Below, piece by piece: positions 60,862-64,000 of a stretch of 64,000 nucleotides of DNA. How positions within the stretch are numbered: the stretch's first letter is position 1; each line of letters opens with the position of its first letter. Origin of the DNA: Neisseria subflava (lineage in GTDB: Bacteria > Pseudomonadota > Gammaproteobacteria > Burkholderiales > Neisseriaceae); the NCBI RefSeq assembly GCF_024205705.1, contig NZ_CP073115.1, forward strand, positions 1,240,001 through 1,304,000, in the 5' to 3' direction. Made by a program: the position numbers and the translations under genes. The notes under the pieces were generated by a model that worked only from the letters and a program-made list of their open reading frames with translations, did no database searches and was not told where the DNA came from.

Positions 60862-61533
60862 TTAATCCTGACAAGGCAGGATGACTTTTGCGCCTTCTGC
60901 CGTACCCAAAACCAACACATCGGCGGCATCGCGGGCAAAAATACCGTTTTCGAGTACGCCGGTGATTTTATTGATTTCGTCTTCCATTTTCAGGGCTTGG
61001 TCGATATTGAGGCCGTGAACATCAACGATTTGGTTGCCATAGAAAGTCGTATAGCCGACACGCAACTCAGGCTGTCCGCCCATGGCAAGCAGTTTGCGCG
61101 ACACCAGCGAACGGGCATTTTCAACCACTTCTACCGGCAATGGAAATTTGCCCAAACGGGAAACATATTTGCTTTCATCGGCGATACAGACAAATTTATC
61201 GGATGCGCTGGCCACGATTTTTTCGTTCAAATGCGCACCGCCGCCGCCTTTGATCATTTGCAGCGCGTGGTTGACTTCGTCTGCGCCGTCAACATAAACC
61301 GCCAAACCCATCACTTCATTCAGTGAAACTTCTGGAATCTCGTATTTTGCCAAAAGCTCGCTGGATTTTTTAGAAGTAGACACGGCACCCTTGATTTTCT
61401 TACCGCTTTTCCCCAAAGCTTCGATAAAGAAGTTGATGGTAGAGCCGGTACCGATACCGATGTATTCGTTTTCAGGAACAAATTCCACCGCTTTTTCGGC
61501 GGCAATACGTTTGAGTTCGTCTTGAGTTGCCAT
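60862..61533 (-). CDS. rpiA: Ribose-5-phosphate isomerase A
   Basis: Interconverts ribose 5-phosphate and ribulose 5-phosphate in the pentose phosphate pathway. The 223-residue protein has the family stretches YIGIGTGSTINFFIEALG, AVYVDGADEVNHALQMIKGG and GGAHLNEKIVASAS, with the catalytic Asp and Glu. Length is standard. Downstream of ispF on the same strand with a 43-base gap. Confidence 0.97.
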   Translation of the reverse strand: MATQDELKRIAAEKAVEFVPENEYIGIGTGSTINFFIEALGKSGKKIKGAVSTSKKSSELLAKYEIPEVSLNEVMGLAVYVDGADEVNHALQMIKGGGGAHLNEKIVASASDKFVCIADESKYVSRLGKFPLPVEVVENARSLVSRKLLAMGGQPELRVGYTTFYGNQIVDVHGLNIDQALKMEDEINKITGVLENGIFARDAADVLVLGTAEGAKVILPCQD

Positions 61534-61576
61534 GTTGTCAGTCTTTCAGTTTGAATAATAAGGTAATTTTAAGCTC

Positions 61577-62056
61577 TTAGGCTTTAATCAGCAATACTGC
61601 CGCTTGCGCTTCAATGGCTTCCATACGTCCCAGATAGCCAAGTTTTTCGTTGGTTTTACCCTTGATGTTCACGCAGTTTTCAGGCAAACCTAAATCTGCG
61701 GCGATATTGGCGCGCATTGCCGGAATATGCGGCGCAAGTTTTGGCTTTTGCGCAATCACGGTCGTATCGACATTAACCACCTTCCAACCCAACTCCTGCA
61801 CGCTTTGATAAGCCTCGCGCAACAGCACACGACTGTCAGCATCTTTGAATTCGGCGGCAGTATCAGGAAAATGACTGCCGATATCGCCCAAACCGGCCGC
61901 ACCCAACAGGGCATCGGTAATCGCATGCAAAAGCGCATCGGCATCTGAATGACCCAGCAATCCTTTTTCAAACGGAATGTTGATACCGCCGAGTATCAAA
62001 TCTCGGCCTTCGACCAACTGATGGACATCGTAGCCCTGTCCGACACGGATATTCAT
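61577..62056 (-). CDS. ispF: 2-C-methyl-D-erythritol 2,4-cyclodiphosphate synthase
   Basis: Fifth step of the MEP isoprenoid pathway. The 159-residue protein has the zinc ligands in GYDVHQL and GHSDADALLHAITDALLGAA, and the substrate loop KTNEKLGYLGRMEAIEA. It follows ispD by 32 bases, so dnaQ, ispD, ispF and possibly rpiA are one unit. Confidence 0.97.
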   Translation of the reverse strand: MNIRVGQGYDVHQLVEGRDLILGGINIPFEKGLLGHSDADALLHAITDALLGAAGLGDIGSHFPDTAAEFKDADSRVLLREAYQSVQELGWKVVNVDTTVIAQKPKLAPHIPAMRANIAADLGLPENCVNIKGKTNEKLGYLGRMEAIEAQAAVLLIKA

Positions 62057-62088
62057 GTTTGTTTCCTTAAATAATGGGTTTTGATTGT

Positions 62089-62775
62089 TCAGACGGCCTT
62101 GAGCAACAATCTGACAATGTATTCGTCTTGCGGCAGTGTCAATTTCAAATTGCGCGTATCGCCCTGCACCAAGCGTGGCCGGATACCCAGTTTTTCAACC
62201 GCTGATGCTTCATCCGTAATCTCACTTAAATTATCAACCGATAAAGCACGGTGTAACAAAGCCGTCTGAAAAAGCTGCGGCGTTTGCGCCTGCCATAATC
62301 CTGAGCGCGCAACGGTTTCATCAATATGATGATTGCTGTCTGAGCGCTTGAGCGTATCGGCCACCGGTATGGCCAAAATACCGCCCTCATCATTCTCACC
62401 CGCCTCATCAAGCAAACGCGTTAACGCTTCAGCAGGCAGGCAACAACGGGCTGCATCATGCACCAAGATATTGTCTTGCGCCTCGGCCAATCCTTGCTCT
62501 AATAAAGCGGACACACCATTGCGTACCGTTTCGGCACGACTTGCGCCGCCTACTCGAAAGACGCGTACTTTCTCAGACAGGGCCGTCTGAAAAACTGAAT
62601 CTTCCGGCGAAAGAATAACGGCAATTAAATCTATACGGGAGTGTTGCTCAAAGATTTCTATGGTATGTTGCAATACGGTTTTACCATTGATTTCAACATA
62701 TTGTTTGGGTTTTCCTGCACCAAATCGCGCTCCCACACCGGCAGCAGGAATCAAAGCAATATTGCGTCGCCTCAT
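62089..62775 (-). CDS. ispD: 2-C-methyl-D-erythritol 4-phosphate cytidylyltransferase
   Basis: Third step of the MEP pathway, attaching CMP to MEP. The 228-residue protein opens with the nucleotide loop IALIPAAGVGARFGAGKPKQ, and has the LVHDAARCCLP and SGLWQAQTPQLF segments. The start codon overlaps the dnaQ stop as ATGA. ispF follows. Confidence 0.97.
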   Translation of the reverse strand: MRRRNIALIPAAGVGARFGAGKPKQYVEINGKTVLQHTIEIFEQHSRIDLIAVILSPEDSVFQTALSEKVRVFRVGGASRAETVRNGVSALLEQGLAEAQDNILVHDAARCCLPAEALTRLLDEAGENDEGGILAIPVADTLKRSDSNHHIDETVARSGLWQAQTPQLFQTALLHRALSVDNLSEITDEASAVEKLGIRPRLVQGDTRNLKLTLPQDEYIVRLLLKAV

Positions 62776-63509
62776 GCTGACGCTCCGGCATTGGCCTCAT
62801 CAGAAGTTTCGGCCTTTCGCCATACACACGCTTCGCCTAAATCGTCCAAATATTTTTCATGTGCCGCCAGCTCGTCCGCATTGGCTTTGATGACTTTCAA
62901 CTGCGACGTACGTTTAGTTTCGGCAATAACGATTTGTTTGACTTCGCCCTCTTCTTCCGCCTCGCCGCCCATCAGGTCGAACTGCTGACGCGTCATGGCA
63001 AGATAGACTTCACCCAAAAGCTCGCAGTCGATTAACGCGCCGTGCAAAACACGTTTGCTGCGGTCAACGGAAAAGCGGTTACACAAGGCATCCAAGCTTG
63101 CCTTTTGCCCCGGGAACATTTCACGCGCCATGGCCAGCGTATCGGTGACTTTGCAACCGAGCTCCTCAATAGAAGGCAAACCCATGCGGCGGAATTCCAT
63201 ATTCAGGAAGCCGACGTCAAACTTGGCATTATGGATAATCAGCTCTGCGCCACGGATAAAGTCGGCAATCTGTTTACCCACTTGAGCAAACGGCGGCGCA
63301 TTCTTCGCCTCCAATACTTCAATCGTCAAACCATGCACCTTCGCCGCTTCCTCCGGCATATCGCGCTCGGGGTGGACATATAAATGAAGGTTGGAGTCGG
63401 TCATTTGGCGGTTGATCATTTCCAAGCCGGCAAATTCGACCAGACGGTCGCCGTTTTCAGGATAAAGACCCGTGGTCTCCGTATCGAGGATGATCTGACG
63501 TTGGCTCAT
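62772..63509 (-). CDS. dnaQ: DNA polymerase III subunit epsilon
   Basis: 3'-5' proofreading exonuclease of the replicase. The 245-residue DnaQ protein has Exo I IILDTETTGLYPENGDRLVE, Exo II in ELIIHNAKFDVGFLNMEF and Exo III as HGALIDCELLGEVYLAM. The ATG at 63509 gives the family start MSQRQIILD; a TTG six codons upstream is ignored. The C-terminus is unlike E. coli and acidic. Overlaps ispD by four bases, an unusual pairing of replication and isoprenoid genes. Confidence 0.95.
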   Translation of the reverse strand: MSQRQIILDTETTGLYPENGDRLVEFAGLEMINRQMTDSNLHLYVHPERDMPEEAAKVHGLTIEVLEAKNAPPFAQVGKQIADFIRGAELIIHNAKFDVGFLNMEFRRMGLPSIEELGCKVTDTLAMAREMFPGQKASLDALCNRFSVDRSKRVLHGALIDCELLGEVYLAMTRQQFDLMGGEAEEEGEVKQIVIAETKRTSQLKVIKANADELAAHEKYLDDLGEACVWRKAETSDEANAGASA

Positions 63510-63850
63510 GGTTGGTGGTTTCTGCAATTATCAAAACGCCTTAAATCATACTGAAGGCCGTCTGAAATGTATAGTCAGCAAAACTTTAGCTGCTTTTGAA
63601 ATACCCTTTTATAGCTGGATTTTTTCGGACGGCCTTTATTCTTTTCTCATTTAATGGCCATCTATTACAACATTTTTGAGTATAAAACCCAATTTCTAAA
63701 AAATTTTTTAAATTAAATTCCTTTAATAATTAACACCTTACTTATAAATTAAATAATAAGAACAATTATCATTTGCAAATTTAAAAAATCGCCGTATAAT
63801 ACAACCCATCGAGACAAAACAACCGCACAACAGAATGAAAGGAGAAAAAA
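63510..63850. other. Gap with regulatory region of the last gene
   Basis: No gene. Contains an AG-DUS (63553-63565) and, 60 bases on, TTTCGGACGGCC, a one-base variant of the inverted copy. From 63650 the sequence becomes very AT-rich up to the promoter at 63753-63800. Confidence 0.6.
63753..63800 (+). promoter_or_regulatory. Promoter with Fur-box-like sequence
   Basis: -35 TTGCAA (63773-63778), 16 bases, -10 TATAAT (63795-63800). Overlapping the -35, AATAAGAACAATTATCATT (63754-63772 region) matches the 19-base Fur consensus at about 12 positions. Overlap with the promoter fits iron-dependent repression. Confidence 0.5.
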
Positions 63851-64000
63851 ATGCCCGAAAGTATTTTTAAGCAAGTCTCCCTTGACATTCTGAGACTGCA
63901 CCAACAAGCCATCCGCTCTTTAATCGCCACCAAGTGTTGCGACGAATGCGAAGTACATGACGCAGTATTCATTACTTTAGATGGCCGATATTATGTTTGG
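63851..64000 (+). CDS. Unknown protein, 3' end outside window
   Basis: ATG at 63851 with AAAGGAG seven bases in front; the frame stays open to the end of the window (50 codons seen). The visible part is soluble, starts MPESIFKQVSLDILRLHQQA, has cysteines in TKCCDECEVHD and then FITLDGRYYVW. No signal peptide. I do not recognise a family; the spacing C-C-x-x-C could bind a metal. Its promoter looks iron-regulated, so a part in iron or haem handling is a reasonable guess only. Confidence 0.65.
   Translation, partial: MPESIFKQVSLDILRLHQQAIRSLIATKCCDECEVHDAVFITLDGRYYVW

Noticed and set aside
1..64000. CRISPR array, prophage, transposase or rRNA operon
   Set aside because: No regularly spaced repeats other than DUS, no integrase, transposase or phage structural genes, and no rRNA sequence recognised.

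Overview
The window is a stretch of chromosome from a commensal-type Neisseria. The 10-mer GCCGTCTGAA, the core of the neisserial DNA uptake sequence (DUS), recurs on both strands throughout, usually as head-to-head pairs that form terminator-like hairpins. Most copies carry the AG prefix (AGGCCGTCTGAA). A minority carry AT (ATGCCGTCTGAA) or are the AGGTCGTCTGAA variant. An AG-dominant dialect and moderate GC fit the N. subflava / N. flavescens group better than N. meningitidis or N. gonorrhoeae; the species is inference. No rRNA, phage, insertion sequence or CRISPR array was seen.

Layout. 1-9.8 kb: protein quality control and RNA maintenance (clpB truncated by the window edge, trpS, a lipoprotein, tpx, rlmE-ftsH, yhbY, a Sel1-repeat protein). 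10.4-17.1 kb: pyruvate dehydrogenase complex (aceE, aceF with two lipoyl domains, lpdA carrying its own lipoyl domain) and the PII gene glnB. 17.5-25.3 kb: mpl, a DUF1287 protein, a large MmeI-family restriction-methylation enzyme, and the ferrous iron operon feoA-feoB plus a 42-residue Cys-rich membrane protein. 25.6-36.4 kb: hupB, lon, ybeD-lipB-lipA (lipoate supply for the complex above), hemB, a lipoprotein, an operon of an EamA permease, a J-domain-like membrane protein and ybaK, then ridA-type and ttcA genes. 36.5-41.4 kb: an accessory, GC-richer locus with a TetR regulator divergent from a TonB-dependent receptor, a 132-residue protein and a siderophore-permease-like MFS transporter. 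41.5-56.9 kb: DUF456, UPF0149, a TrmH-type methylase, rpoE-rseA, tilS, accA, hslR, an outer-membrane barrel, recD, lolC-lolD, a small periplasmic protein, recR, ppiD and an ArsC/Spx-type protein. 56.9-64 kb: rnr, two tRNA-Leu and one tRNA-Ser, a thermonuclease, rpiA, ispF, dnaQ-ispD, and the start of a gene behind a possible Fur-controlled promoter.

How parts connect. Lipoate made by LipB/LipA would load three lipoyl domains spread over AceF and LpdA. Iron acquisition appears three times: feoAB, the TetR/TonB-receptor/MFS locus, and the Fur-like promoter at the right edge. Stress control is visible in sequences resembling heat-shock sigma-32 promoters before clpB and lon, and in a sigma-E-like promoter before rpoE itself.

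No wholly new multi-gene defence or metabolic system was found. The best candidates for something undescribed are the TetR/TonB-receptor/132-aa/MFS locus, the J-domain-like protein that has lost the HPD histidine, and paired hairpins in the aceE leader.
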